The notes beneath the pieces are model-generated. The model was not told the origin of the DNA. It ran no database searches and saw nothing but the letters and a program-made list of their open reading frames with translations. Made by a program: the position numbers and the translations under genes. A stretch of 64,000 nt of DNA from Fibrobacter sp. UWB11 (GTDB lineage Bacteria > Fibrobacterota > Fibrobacteria > Fibrobacterales > Fibrobacteraceae): the NCBI RefSeq assembly GCF_900143015.1, contig NZ_FSRT01000001.1:372001-436000 (forward strand), in the 5' to 3' direction. Below, in pieces: positions 34,522-42,425 of this stretch; within the stretch, counting starts at the first letter, position 1; every line of letters starts with the position of its first letter.

Positions 34522-35736
34522 TTATTTGCAAAGCGGCTTCAGCTGCTTCTGGAGCGGTGCGAAGTCCGTCTTCTTGATGGCGCTGATTGTTGCTGCGGCT
34601 TCATTCTTTCCAACGCCTTTACCTGTCGTAAAGAAGTTGATCATGTCACCCTTGATGGCAATGGTGAAATCGAAGGACGAAATAAATCCGAGCCTGCCTC
34701 TGAATGTATTTTCAATTTCAACGCTAAGTTCTGGAGCGGTTGATTCTTCGTCATCCGTTACAAAGATCGACTTCTTGGAAAGTGCGTTTTCGAGAGCACT
34801 GCAAGCATTTGAGGCCAAATCGCATGCAAGTTTGATTTCGCAACGGGAAATTTTTACGCTGTAAGGAACTTCGAGAGCATTTCTCAAGCCCGTCTTTTTC
34901 AAGAGTTCAAGAGAAAGGTTCGGTTCGACGGTAATTACGTACGGACCTTTTTCGAAGTTCACGTTGCGCAGTTTGAAGGTGGCGATGCCGTTCTTCTGAG
35001 TGCGGCGTTCCGAAAGAGTCTTGCTCTGGCGTGCGATGAGCGGGAAGTTCGGCACTGGACCGATGGAATCCTTGACGATGACGTTCCAAGAGGGCATCTC
35101 GGCTTTGGTCAGTTCAAATTTCGGTTCGGTTGTCGTTGAAATAGTCAAGTTCGAAAGTCTTTCGACCAAAATCTTTTCGATTTCTGGGAGCGCATGCTCC
35201 AAGCGGTGGCTATCGTTGAGCGGGTAGACATCGGCGAGCTGCTGCAAATAGAAGTTATATTCGTTGACTTCGTCTTGGGCTTTTTCCAAGTCAGACGCTG
35301 CATTAGCGTAAGTGCGAGAATCGATTGCCTTGCGCGCAGACTTTTCGAGCTTGGTGATGTCTTGCTGCAAAGTCTTCAAGCGGAACTGGAGGCTTGCGGT
35401 GAACTCGTCCATGTCGAGAGTTGCTGTTGCCTTAAATCCCTTATCCACTTTTACAGGAACAACTTTGACCCCTTTGAGGACAACGTTGCTTTTCACATTG
35501 CTTTTGGACCTGTATGTTTCGCCAAGGACGCTCTTTCCATCATTGATATCTTCATATTTGGTAAGTGTTTGAGTGGCGGAAACTTGGGACTTGATCTGCT
35601 TTGCGACACCCGCCATAGCCGAGTTGTTTGCATCTTCTTGCGAAACAGTGGAGGTGGCGGTGTAGGTGACGATTTTCCCTGCCAAGGCTGGGACTACAGC
35701 AATACAGGCGCAAAGGATAAGGGTTTTGATATTCAT
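34522..35736 (-). CDS. Periplasmic protein, LPP20-like N-terminal region
   Basis: 404 residues with signal MNIKTLILCACIAVVPALAG. Residues 20-115 (YTATSTVSQEDANNSAMAG ... VDKGFKATATLDMDEF) resemble LPP20-type envelope domains, in which many N-terminal Ala/Lys residues precede a strand ending in an aromatic. A coiled coil follows at about 115-165 (LKTLQQDITKLEKSARKAID). Residues about 215-290 look like an immunoglobulin-like beta domain (GIATFKLRNVNFEKGPYVITV). Precise function is unknown. It lies 2 bp after the upstream lipoprotein gene, so the two are co-translated partners, probably at the outer membrane. Confidence 0.65.
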   Translation of the reverse strand: MNIKTLILCACIAVVPALAGKIVTYTATSTVSQEDANNSAMAGVAKQIKSQVSATQTLTKYEDINDGKSVLGETYRSKSNVKSNVVLKGVKVVPVKVDKGFKATATLDMDEFTASLQFRLKTLQQDITKLEKSARKAIDSRTYANAASDLEKAQDEVNEYNFYLQQLADVYPLNDSHRLEHALPEIEKILVERLSNLTISTTTEPKFELTKAEMPSWNVIVKDSIGPVPNFPLIARQSKTLSERRTQKNGIATFKLRNVNFEKGPYVITVEPNLSLELLKKTGLRNALEVPYSVKISRCEIKLACDLASNACSALENALSKKSIFVTDDEESTAPELSVEIENTFRGRLGFISSFDFTIAIKGDMINFFTTGKGVGKNEAAATISAIKKTDFAPLQKQLKPLCK

Positions 35737-35738
35737 TA

Positions 35739-36794
35739 CTAGTTCAGCTCCATCAAAATCAGCTTACGAGTGATGTTGTTTTTCTTGGTTTCGGCAATCG
35801 GCTTGAAAATTTGGCGAATCTTCGCGTAAACTTCCTGAGAATCCCTGTACTTTAAGGGATTTGCGTAGATGACGAAGTCCAAGGTCTTTGCGGTCATGAC
35901 ATTGACTTTCACGGAGTTGAAGTTGCTCTTGAGGCCCTTCATGATGGCATCGTGCAAGTCTTCAGTCTGGCTGTCGGAATATTCACCTTTGATGTTCACA
36001 ACGACCTTGTACTGGGTGCCTTTGGCGAGGTCCATCTTCCAGTAACCAAGAATCTTCTGTTCGAGCCCAGGCATTGCCTTACGGACTGCGGCGCCAATGT
36101 TAGAATTGATGTTGATCTTGGAGGTATGGCCGTTGTTGCGGACTACGGCGGACTGTGAACCGAGGAGGCGTGCGGTCGATGTTTCGTAAGCAGAAACTTC
36201 AACGGAGACTTCGTCATTCGTCACTTCCGGGGTGTACTTGATATAAATGTCTGCGTCCAAGGCAACGCTCGCAAGGTAAGACAAGTCATCTTCTGTATTA
36301 GCGATGTCGCTCTGCATCTGGAGGATGCTGCTCAAGTCAGCTTGCGCATCGACGGACTTGACTTCGTAGTTTTTCTTGGTGAGGTAACCATTGATTGCCT
36401 CTGACGTGGTACGGGAGTATGGGCTTTCGGAAGAAACGTCCGGAACTCCGTCCTTGAGTGTCAAGTTCGGGGAGACCATGATAACCGGTTGACCGATATC
36501 CTGCATGGCGCTTGCATTAGCGTAAGTCTCTGTCGCTTCATCCTTTGCGGCTGCAACTTTCGTTGTGGCGCTTGTATTGAATGCCGTAGCTGTGTTGTTA
36601 GCGGTTGATTGAACCGTTGTGGTAGCCGAGGTTCCGAACCCATCGAGTTCGTTGTAGGCGCTTTCGGCTCTTTGACGAGTGGCGGCGGCTTTTTGACGAT
36701 TGTCGGAATCATTGCGCTTTGCGGCATGCGGCGCGGAACAGGCTGTTTCGGCCAGAAGAAGTGCTAAGCAGAGAGAAGGAATCAAGTGTCTCAT
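35739..36794 (-). CDS. Lipoprotein resembling DUF6175-type envelope proteins
   Basis: 351 residues. The signal ends in lipobox AETAC (Cys19). Residues 25-95 are Ala/Thr-rich and low in complexity (TSATTTVQSTANNTATAF). The following domain opens PVIMVSPNLTLKDGVPDVSSE and continues INGYLTKKNYEVKSVDAQAD, similar to DUF6175 proteins that recur as lipoproteins in gut bacteria; this is a resemblance, not a match I could test. The C-terminal 90 residues (YKVVVNIKGEYSDSQTEDLHD) look like a secretin/FlgT-type alpha/beta domain. It is the first gene of the three-gene unit to 34324. GATATTTG ends 4 nt before the ATG. Confidence 0.6.
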   Translation of the reverse strand: MRHLIPSLCLALLLAETACSAPHAAKRNDSDNRQKAAATRQRAESAYNELDGFGTSATTTVQSTANNTATAFNTSATTKVAAAKDEATETYANASAMQDIGQPVIMVSPNLTLKDGVPDVSSESPYSRTTSEAINGYLTKKNYEVKSVDAQADLSSILQMQSDIANTEDDLSYLASVALDADIYIKYTPEVTNDEVSVEVSAYETSTARLLGSQSAVVRNNGHTSKININSNIGAAVRKAMPGLEQKILGYWKMDLAKGTQYKVVVNIKGEYSDSQTEDLHDAIMKGLKSNFNSVKVNVMTAKTLDFVIYANPLKYRDSQEVYAKIRQIFKPIAETKKNNITRKLILMELN

Positions 36795-37019
36795 ATTACA
36801 AATATCTCTTTAAAGGTTTCATACATTTTTTATACAGATAATATACAATGTTTTGTGTTCAGAAGTAAACAAATAATACGAATTGTAAAATACTTTTTTT
36901 AAGAGTTGCTATCAAAGAGAAAATTGGATATATATATCCTTGAGGCTACATTTTTTTTTAAACAAAGAATTGTAGTTTGGAGTGTGTTAGGTTTAAACTT
37001 CTCATCAGGGAGGTTGAAA

Positions 37020-37658
37020 ATGAGAGAAAAATGGATCTGGCTGCCTGATTGGGCCTCGAATCTTGGTATTTGGGAAGATGATCTTATGGACGTTGCTCCT
37101 TCTGCGAGCCACGTTTATGTGCCATATGGTCAACTGGCTGGATTTTTAGAGAATCCGGAGGATATTCCGGAGTTCAAGACTGCTTCTACCGTTGTTGCTT
37201 GGGGTCTTGGTGCTTTGTCGCTCCTTTGTTCGGGAGCGGGCCCGCAAAAAGACCAAAAGTGGATTTTGCTTTCGCCGTATGCCGATTTTTGTGATGAAAT
37301 TGGCAATTGGACTGTGCCGAACTTGCATTTTATGGCACACCAGCTTGAAACGACTACGGAGCCTGCGCTCAAGGCATTCATGGAACTGTTCGAGGAAGAT
37401 TTTGGCGACTGGCAAGACGACTGGTTTACCGAGGCTAAAAAGTACGATGCAGAGTCCTTGTCGAAAGGGCTGATGTACCTTGCTTCGCATCGCGTAGAGT
37501 CCGTGATTCCGAATAGCGAAAACATTCAAGTGGTTTACGGGCGACTGGATGCGACCGTTCAGCCTGAATGGACTTTGAAACTAAAGGAATTTTTGCCGAA
37601 AGCGGAATTCAAGGAACGTCCTAAAGCCGGCCACTGGCCTCCGATGCTATTGCTTTGA
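37020..37658 (+). CDS. BioH-like alpha/beta hydrolase lacking the nucleophile serine
   Basis: 212 residues from ATG 37020, which has a perfect GGGAGG 6 nt upstream. The opening WIWLPDWASNLGIWED, the late YGRLDATVQPEW (acid) and AGHWPPMLL (histidine) follow the pattern of BioH/BioG pimeloyl-ACP esterases. However, the nucleophile elbow reads AWGLGA (Gly62) where family members have GWSLGG. The codon is GGT in this sequence. Either the protein is a pseudoenzyme, or another residue acts, or it has a non-hydrolytic role. No biotin genes are nearby. A palindrome GGATATATATATCC lies at 36926. Confidence 0.7.
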   Translation: MREKWIWLPDWASNLGIWEDDLMDVAPSASHVYVPYGQLAGFLENPEDIPEFKTASTVVAWGLGALSLLCSGAGPQKDQKWILLSPYADFCDEIGNWTVPNLHFMAHQLETTTEPALKAFMELFEEDFGDWQDDWFTEAKKYDAESLSKGLMYLASHRVESVIPNSENIQVVYGRLDATVQPEWTLKLKEFLPKAEFKERPKAGHWPPMLLL

Positions 37659-37665
37659 GAAGTCC

Positions 37666-37755
37666 TTAGTCATTGGTCAATGGTCACTGGTTTTATAATC
37701 GCACCAACGGTGCCAAGCTTTAAACTATTGACTGATGACCAACTACTAATAACTC
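37666..37755. repeat. MITE-like element A with inverted heptamer arms
   Basis: The left arm has TTAGTCA, TTGGTCA, ATGGTCA, CTGGTTT. The core has GTTTTATAATCGCA ... TTTAAACTA. The right arm has inverted heptamers (ATGACCA, ACTACTA, ATAACTC). The core is shared with 40504-40607. Confidence 0.75.
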
Positions 37756-37757
37756 AT

Positions 37758-39686
37758 TTAATTTTTTTTCTGAATTCTTGATAATGCAAACAGCGCTACA
37801 AGGTAAATTGCAAAGAACCAGAGCAGTGCTTTTTCGAAAGTTTCTCCCACAGATGTATAGAATGTGCTCCTTGTCTTGAGGGGCATTTTTCTTTGTATGA
37901 CGCGGGTTTCAAAAATATTGGTATTCTGGTCGTAATGGCCGTACTGATCTATAAATGCTGAAACTCCGCTGTTGGCAAGGCGTGCAACCGGATAACCGTA
38001 GGTGATGGCTTGATGGCGTACAATGTTCAAGTGTTGGAATGGAGCCGTGCTCCGGCCGAACCAGCCGTCGTTTGTGATATTCACCATGAGTCGTGACCCA
38101 GCACTGATTGCTTCGCGAATGAGGTCTCCGAAAATTGCATCGTAACAGATGTAGGGTGTCCAGTTGTAGGGACCGTAAACGGGAGTTTCTTTTCCCGGAA
38201 CAAAATCGCCTTCGCCGAGATCCACGTAATTCAGGATGGGGAACACGTCATCGAAAGGAATGCGTTCGCTAAATGGAACGAGGTGCTTTTTGATATAACG
38301 TTGCGGGAACTGATTGTCGCCTGGCGTAAAGAGGAATGATGCGTTGTAGATGTCGAAACGGCGCGGGTTGTTGATGTCATCGGAAACTCGTTTGTAGTCA
38401 AGAGCACCAGTGAGAATGCTTGCGTTTCTCATGTCGGCCATTTGGTGCAAACGCCTGATGACTAGCGGTTGTCGACGGATGTGGTCCGGTACAGCGGTTT
38501 CGGCAAGGAGAATCATGTCCACATCGGAGGTGGTGCTGTCCATGGCCATGTTGAAAGTCTTGGTGACGATGGAGTCAAAGCGGGGCTTGCTCCATTTGGC
38601 TCCTTGGGCAATACTTGGCTGCACCATGGCAATGGACGGATTCTCTTGTGAATCTGCATTGTAGAACGGGGCTGCCTCTGGAGCTGAAAGTACGCAGCTT
38701 CCGTGAATCAGGAGCGCAAAGAAAATGATGAACGGCACTGCAAAGAGTGCAAAGCGTTTTTTGCTTTTCTGCATAAACGCGTAAGCGACAATTTGGTTTG
38801 ATGCTACAATAAGAATGGTGTAACCGAAAATGCCGATAATCGACAAGGCTTGTAGCAATTCAAGATGATTTCCGAATGTGTATCCCAAGTGATTCCACGG
38901 GAAAGCGAAATCTCCGGTGGTGCGGTGCATTTCGATGGATGCGTAGAAAATAGGGAAGAGGATAAGCAGGTACGCTTTGCCTTTGATCTTTAAATTCTTG
39001 GCTGTAGAATAGACAAACGAAGCAAGAACGTTGAATAGGCTGAGGTAGGCAATGAGAAGGATGAGCCCGAGAAATATGAGTCCGGAGGGCGCTGTTTCGA
39101 CGTTCATCACGTTGCGAATCCAGTAATAGTTAATGGTGTTATAAACCATGCTAGCCCAGAATGTCGCAAAGACTGCGGTCTCTCGATTGAATTTGTTCAA
39201 AACAATGAACCATGGCACAAGCAAGATGAGTATTGCTGGACCCAGCGGAAGAGGCGGAAATGCGAATGCGATAAAGCCCCAGGAAAGCGTTGCTAGAGCA
39301 AGCGCAATGCGTGCATCTTTTTGCTTAAATAGCTTTATGTTCCAACGCACGAAAAGAGCAAACCAGTAAAGAGCCATGGGAATGAATGTGGCTACAATTT
39401 GGAAAAGCCCGGCGTGACTGCGTGTGAGATAGTCTAATGCAAGGAATGCAAAAACAATAATGCCGTAAGTGTTCATGAACCGCGCAAACGGTTTGCGTGC
39501 GGTCTTTATGAATAAGAACGGGAGTGCCGCAACGATAGGTAAAAGTTGCGGAAGCTGCGTGTAAAGTCCCGGCGTATCCGGACGTAGCAAGAACAATACA
39601 AATTCTATGGCGACAAGAATTGCAACGTAAATCTTGTACGCTCGCGGAATGTTTTTGAGTTTATTTAGTAACTGCTCGGTAGTCAT
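37758..39686 (-). CDS. lnt: Apolipoprotein N-acyltransferase
   Basis: Inner-membrane enzyme that N-acylates lipoproteins, essential for the many lipoproteins coded here. It has 642 residues, longer than the usual 500-520, because of an N-terminal block of extra membrane segments (about 1-130). The nitrilase domain carries the triad: Glu in ILLAETAVP, Lys in YIKKHLVPFSE and Cys in PYICYDAIFGDL. It also has NITNDGWFG and HQAITYGYPVARLANSG. The start codon (39684-39686) lies within a heptamer array. ATGACTACC is thus part repeat and part gene, and the first residues MTTEQ may be recent. Confidence 0.93.
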   Translation of the reverse strand: MTTEQLLNKLKNIPRAYKIYVAILVAIEFVLFLLRPDTPGLYTQLPQLLPIVAALPFLFIKTARKPFARFMNTYGIIVFAFLALDYLTRSHAGLFQIVATFIPMALYWFALFVRWNIKLFKQKDARIALALATLSWGFIAFAFPPLPLGPAILILLVPWFIVLNKFNRETAVFATFWASMVYNTINYYWIRNVMNVETAPSGLIFLGLILLIAYLSLFNVLASFVYSTAKNLKIKGKAYLLILFPIFYASIEMHRTTGDFAFPWNHLGYTFGNHLELLQALSIIGIFGYTILIVASNQIVAYAFMQKSKKRFALFAVPFIIFFALLIHGSCVLSAPEAAPFYNADSQENPSIAMVQPSIAQGAKWSKPRFDSIVTKTFNMAMDSTTSDVDMILLAETAVPDHIRRQPLVIRRLHQMADMRNASILTGALDYKRVSDDINNPRRFDIYNASFLFTPGDNQFPQRYIKKHLVPFSERIPFDDVFPILNYVDLGEGDFVPGKETPVYGPYNWTPYICYDAIFGDLIREAISAGSRLMVNITNDGWFGRSTAPFQHLNIVRHQAITYGYPVARLANSGVSAFIDQYGHYDQNTNIFETRVIQRKMPLKTRSTFYTSVGETFEKALLWFFAIYLVALFALSRIQKKN

Positions 39687-39710
39687 TAGTCGTTAGTCGG
39701 TAGTCGTTGG
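39679..39710. repeat. Heptamer array containing the lnt start codon
   Basis: GTAGTCA, TTAGTCG, TTAGTCG, GTAGTCG, then TTGG, in perfect register on the plus strand. Confidence 0.85.
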
Positions 39711-39715
39711 TGCAT

Positions 39716-39739
39716 GTCATCCCGTGCTTGGCGCGGGAT
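39716..39739. repeat. GTCATCCCG dispersed palindrome
   Basis: ATCCCG (39719-39724) pairs with CGGGAT (39734-39739). It lies between lnt and rsmI. Confidence 0.65.
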
Positions 39740-39752
39740 CGCCTTTCTCGAA

Positions 39753-40439
39753 TTACAATCCACTTTTATCTTGGGGATTGAACACGAGTACGAATTCACC
39801 TTTGGGTGGATGAGCCTTGAAGTGTGCCGAAATTTCAGTCGGTGTTCCGATGAGGTGTTCCTCGAATTTCTTCGTAAGTTCACGCATGAGTGCGATCTTG
39901 ATATCACCGAAAACAAGCTTGATTTCTTCGACGAACTTGTCGATGTTGTGCGGGCTCGCGTAGAAAATCTGCGTCGCTTCTTCGTCTTTCAATTTTTCGA
40001 GCAAGTGAATACGCTGGGCGCTTTTCTTGGGCGAAAAATACTGGAACGTAAAGTGGTCGGTCGGCATGCCGCAAGAAACGAGGGCGGTAATCATGGCGCA
40101 CGGGCCGGGAATTGCACGTACGTCAATTCCTTCGCGCACACATTCACGAACAAGGTTGAATGCCGGGTCTGCAACTCCGGGCGTTCCTGCATCGCTTACG
40201 AGAGCGATGTCGCCAGTGTTCTTGAGATATTCGATATACTTTGGCGTGACTTTTTCTTTGTTGAAGTCGTGGTAGGCTTCCATGGGTGTCGTAATGCCGT
40301 AATTATCAAAGAGAATTCTTGAATGACGGGTGTCTTCGGCAAGGACGAGGGGAACTTCCTTAAGAATGCGCACGGCGCGGTAGGTGATATCTTCCATGTT
40401 CCCGATGGGAGTAGCTACGATGTATAAAGTGTATGACAT
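39753..40439 (-). CDS. rsmI: 16S rRNA (cytidine1402-2'-O)-methyltransferase
   Basis: SAM-dependent methyltransferase of the tetrapyrrole-methylase fold that modifies C1402 in the ribosomal P site. It has 228 residues and all hallmarks: YIVATPIGNMEDITYRAV, AEDTRHSRILFDNY, the SAM loop VSDAGTPGVADPAF, IPGPCAMITALVSCGM and FTFQYFSPKK. It is slightly shorter than E. coli RsmI and lacks part of its C-terminal domain, as is common outside Proteobacteria. It is read with lnt on the minus strand but separated by repeats. Confidence 0.96.
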   Translation of the reverse strand: MSYTLYIVATPIGNMEDITYRAVRILKEVPLVLAEDTRHSRILFDNYGITTPMEAYHDFNKEKVTPKYIEYLKNTGDIALVSDAGTPGVADPAFNLVRECVREGIDVRAIPGPCAMITALVSCGMPTDHFTFQYFSPKKSAQRIHLLEKLKDEEATQIFYASPHNIDKFVEEIKLVFGDIKIALMRELTKKFEEHLIGTPTEISAHFKAHPPKGEFVLVFNPQDKSGL

Positions 40440-40503
40440 ACTAGATTAAGACGAAAGAACGGGCTTTGCCCTATTGACTATAGACGAAAGATAGTAATTA
40501 GAA

Positions 40504-40607
40504 TTTGTCAATGGTCGTTAGTCATTAGTTATTAGTTTTATAATTGCATATGGGCTTCATTTTTTAAACTAGAGATTTATAACCAAAGACCAATGACTAA
40601 TAACTAA
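40504..40607. repeat. MITE-like element B with inverted heptamer arms
   Basis: Left arm: TTTGTCA, ATGGTCG, TTAGTCA, TTAGTTA, TTAGTTT. Core: GTTTTATAATTGCA ... TTTAAACTA. Right arm: inverted units TGACTAA, TAACTAA. It is homologous to 37666-37755. Confidence 0.75.
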
Positions 40608-40610
40608 GTG

Positions 40611-41177
40611 CTAATAGTCGCTTGCGCTATTCAAATCTGTGAGCCTGTTGGCGTTCAGTTCGAATGTCAGGCGTTGAACGAGTTTGCGGTGCATTTCTTG
40701 CGATGCCTTGTTCACAAGATCGGTGCGGAGTCGCCCATATAAAATAGCGTTAATGTCTTGCTGCTCAATGAATTCTACGTGGCGAACGAGAGTGCCGTTG
40801 CAGAAGATTCGAGCCGAAAGAGCGTACGTCCAGGATTCATCAACGGGAAGGATGGGCCATAGCGGAATTAACACGCCAAGATTCCATGCGGAATTCGGTT
40901 TATTTTGTTTGACCGTTGCTTTGATGGTTGCTTCTCCACGGCAGGATTCTCGTGGGAAATCGGTTTCACTGACGGCTTTTGTGTAGGCTCTCAATAAATC
41001 TTGTGAAAGCTCCAATGAATCATTACCGTACAAAAAAGGAATGTTACCGAAGAAGCTGAATTTTTCCTCGGTTAGCGGAATCCCTTCTAGGTCTCCTTGC
41101 GTGAGTTTCATGGAGCATCCAGAAAGAATTGCAGAAAAAATAAGTGCAAAACTCAAAAATTTGACGATGGAGCGCAT
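40611..41177 (-). CDS. Lipoprotein of unknown function
   Basis: 188 residues; signal MRSIVKFLSFALIFSAILSGC with lipobox LSGC (Cys21). The mature part has a mixed alpha/beta pattern with a central hydrophobic, proline-rich stretch (LGVLIPLWPILPVDESWTY). Two cysteines (in ESCRGEA and RIFCNG) may form a disulfide. No family is recognised. It is divergent from lpxH across 52 bp, a region that carries the lpxH promoter box. Confidence 0.75.
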   Translation of the reverse strand: MRSIVKFLSFALIFSAILSGCSMKLTQGDLEGIPLTEEKFSFFGNIPFLYGNDSLELSQDLLRAYTKAVSETDFPRESCRGEATIKATVKQNKPNSAWNLGVLIPLWPILPVDESWTYALSARIFCNGTLVRHVEFIEQQDINAILYGRLRTDLVNKASQEMHRKLVQRLTFELNANRLTDLNSASDY

Positions 41178-41217
41178 GTGTTAAAGATATAAAAAAACGA
41201 CTTGCTTTGATTTTATT

Positions 41218-41225
41218 TAGATTAT
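41218..41225 (+). promoter_or_regulatory. Candidate box TAGATTAT for lpxH
   Basis: TAnnTT box starting 12 bp before ATG 41230, with no ribosome-binding site between; a leaderless mRNA is suggested. Confidence 0.4.
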
Positions 41226-41229
41226 TACT

Positions 41230-41949
41230 ATGGAATTGCCTGCTTATTTTATTAGTGACGCGCATTTGGGAATCGAGCCACCGGGAGCAGTCCCAAACAG
41301 GGAACAAAAATTAATAGAGCTTCTTTCCTCGTGGAAAGGCAAGGCTAGTCACGTCGTTGTGGTTGGTGACCTTTTTGAATTCTGGTACGAGTACAATTAT
41401 TATGTAGCGTCAGCGCATTTCAATTTGTATCGAGCTTTTGCCGAATTGGTTGAATCGGGTGTAGAAGTTCATTTGTTGCAGGGTAACCATGATTTTGCCT
41501 ATGGTGATTTTTTCCCGAAGACTCTAGGGGTACAAGTCCATAAATCTGTTATTCTTGAAATTCAGGGCAAGCGAATTTTTGCAACTCATGGTGACGGAGT
41601 TCCCAAGTCCGATCGTGGCTATCGTTTTTTGCGCAATGTATTGGACTTCCCGTTCAATCGGTTCCTCTTTAAGCAAATCCATCCAGACTGGGGAATGGCT
41701 CTAGCTCGTTTTGTTGGGCGTAACAGCCGTAAATACGGTGAAAGCCGTTTGATAAAGATTGAAGAATACCTGGAATGGGGAGACCGCATGCTTAAAAAGG
41801 AACACTGCGATTTCTGTATTCATGGTCACCATCATATTTCGGGCATCTGGAACACGCCTAATGGTGTGGTGGCTTCTCCCGGAGACTTTATAAAAAAGCC
41901 CGCCATCCTCTGCTTGGAGAATGGCGGATTGAAATTGGTTTCGCTTTAA
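41230..41949 (+). CDS. lpxH: UDP-2,3-diacylglucosamine diphosphatase (LpxH-type)
   Basis: Metallophosphoesterase of lipid A synthesis that releases UMP from UDP-diacylglucosamine; 239 residues. Metal ligands appear in order: ISDAHLG, VVGDLFEFWYEY, LLQGNHDF, FATHGDG and CIHGHHHISGIW. LpxH-specific acceptor residues are present in RGYRFLRNVLDFP and RNSRKYGESR. The enzyme acts at the inner face of the cytoplasmic membrane. A hairpin-capable stretch (CCGCCAT / ATGGCGG) is embedded near its 3' end and might end transcription toward the convergent neighbour. Confidence 0.92.
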   Translation: MELPAYFISDAHLGIEPPGAVPNREQKLIELLSSWKGKASHVVVVGDLFEFWYEYNYYVASAHFNLYRAFAELVESGVEVHLLQGNHDFAYGDFFPKTLGVQVHKSVILEIQGKRIFATHGDGVPKSDRGYRFLRNVLDFPFNRFLFKQIHPDWGMALARFVGRNSRKYGESRLIKIEEYLEWGDRMLKKEHCDFCIHGHHHISGIWNTPNGVVASPGDFIKKPAILCLENGGLKLVSL

Positions 41950-41964
41950 GCGGAGTGCTTAAGT

Positions 41965-42396
41965 TTATTCAACAGGACCGCTTGCTCGACTTTCGGTGGC
42001 TTTGACCAACTTTTTCTTGGATTTTTCGCCCCAAAGTTTTGCGATAATATCGGTGCTTGCGAATTCCTGCCAATATTCTTCTACCCAGCACCAGTGATGG
42101 ACTTCGCCTTTTTCATCGGTGATTGTCCAGTCCTTCTTTGCCGAGAAAGTCATTTTTTGGACTTGCGGGGTGTAGTAAGGGTCGGACGATTTTTCCGGTT
42201 CAATGGTTATGGTCCATGATCTGTCGGCAGTTCGCTTGTAAATAGCGATGTTGAATGCCAACAGCAGGACTAGGGTAATAATACTCCATTTGAAGTTCTT
42301 CTTCGACAGCAGGTATATTAATAGGAGTACTAGTAATATACTGATTGCTGCGAAGTTGTAATGAGTCGGATAAAATACTTTGAAGACATCAATCAT
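41965..42396 (-). CDS. Small membrane protein of unknown function
   Basis: 143 residues with two N-terminal membrane helices (AAISILLVLLLIYLL and WSIITLVLLLAFNIAIY), then a soluble domain of about 85 residues (RSWTITIEPEKSSDPYY ... EVHHWCWVEEYWQEF) rich in Trp and Tyr. The tail is basic. No family is recognised. It follows the AbrB-like protein by 29 bp on the same strand and is probably co-transcribed with it. Confidence 0.7.
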   Translation of the reverse strand: MIDVFKVFYPTHYNFAAISILLVLLLIYLLSKKNFKWSIITLVLLLAFNIAIYKRTADRSWTITIEPEKSSDPYYTPQVQKMTFSAKKDWTITDEKGEVHHWCWVEEYWQEFASTDIIAKLWGEKSKKKLVKATESRASGPVE

Positions 42397-42425
42397 TTTA
42401 TCGTACCTCTAGAACTTGTGAAGAA

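Noticed and set aside
37705-37720. Possible sigma54 element (minus strand TGGCAC ... GTGC)
   Set aside because: The -12 part is GTGC, not TTGC; the segment is the hairpin GCACC-GGTGC of a repeat element, and it faces into the end of another gene.
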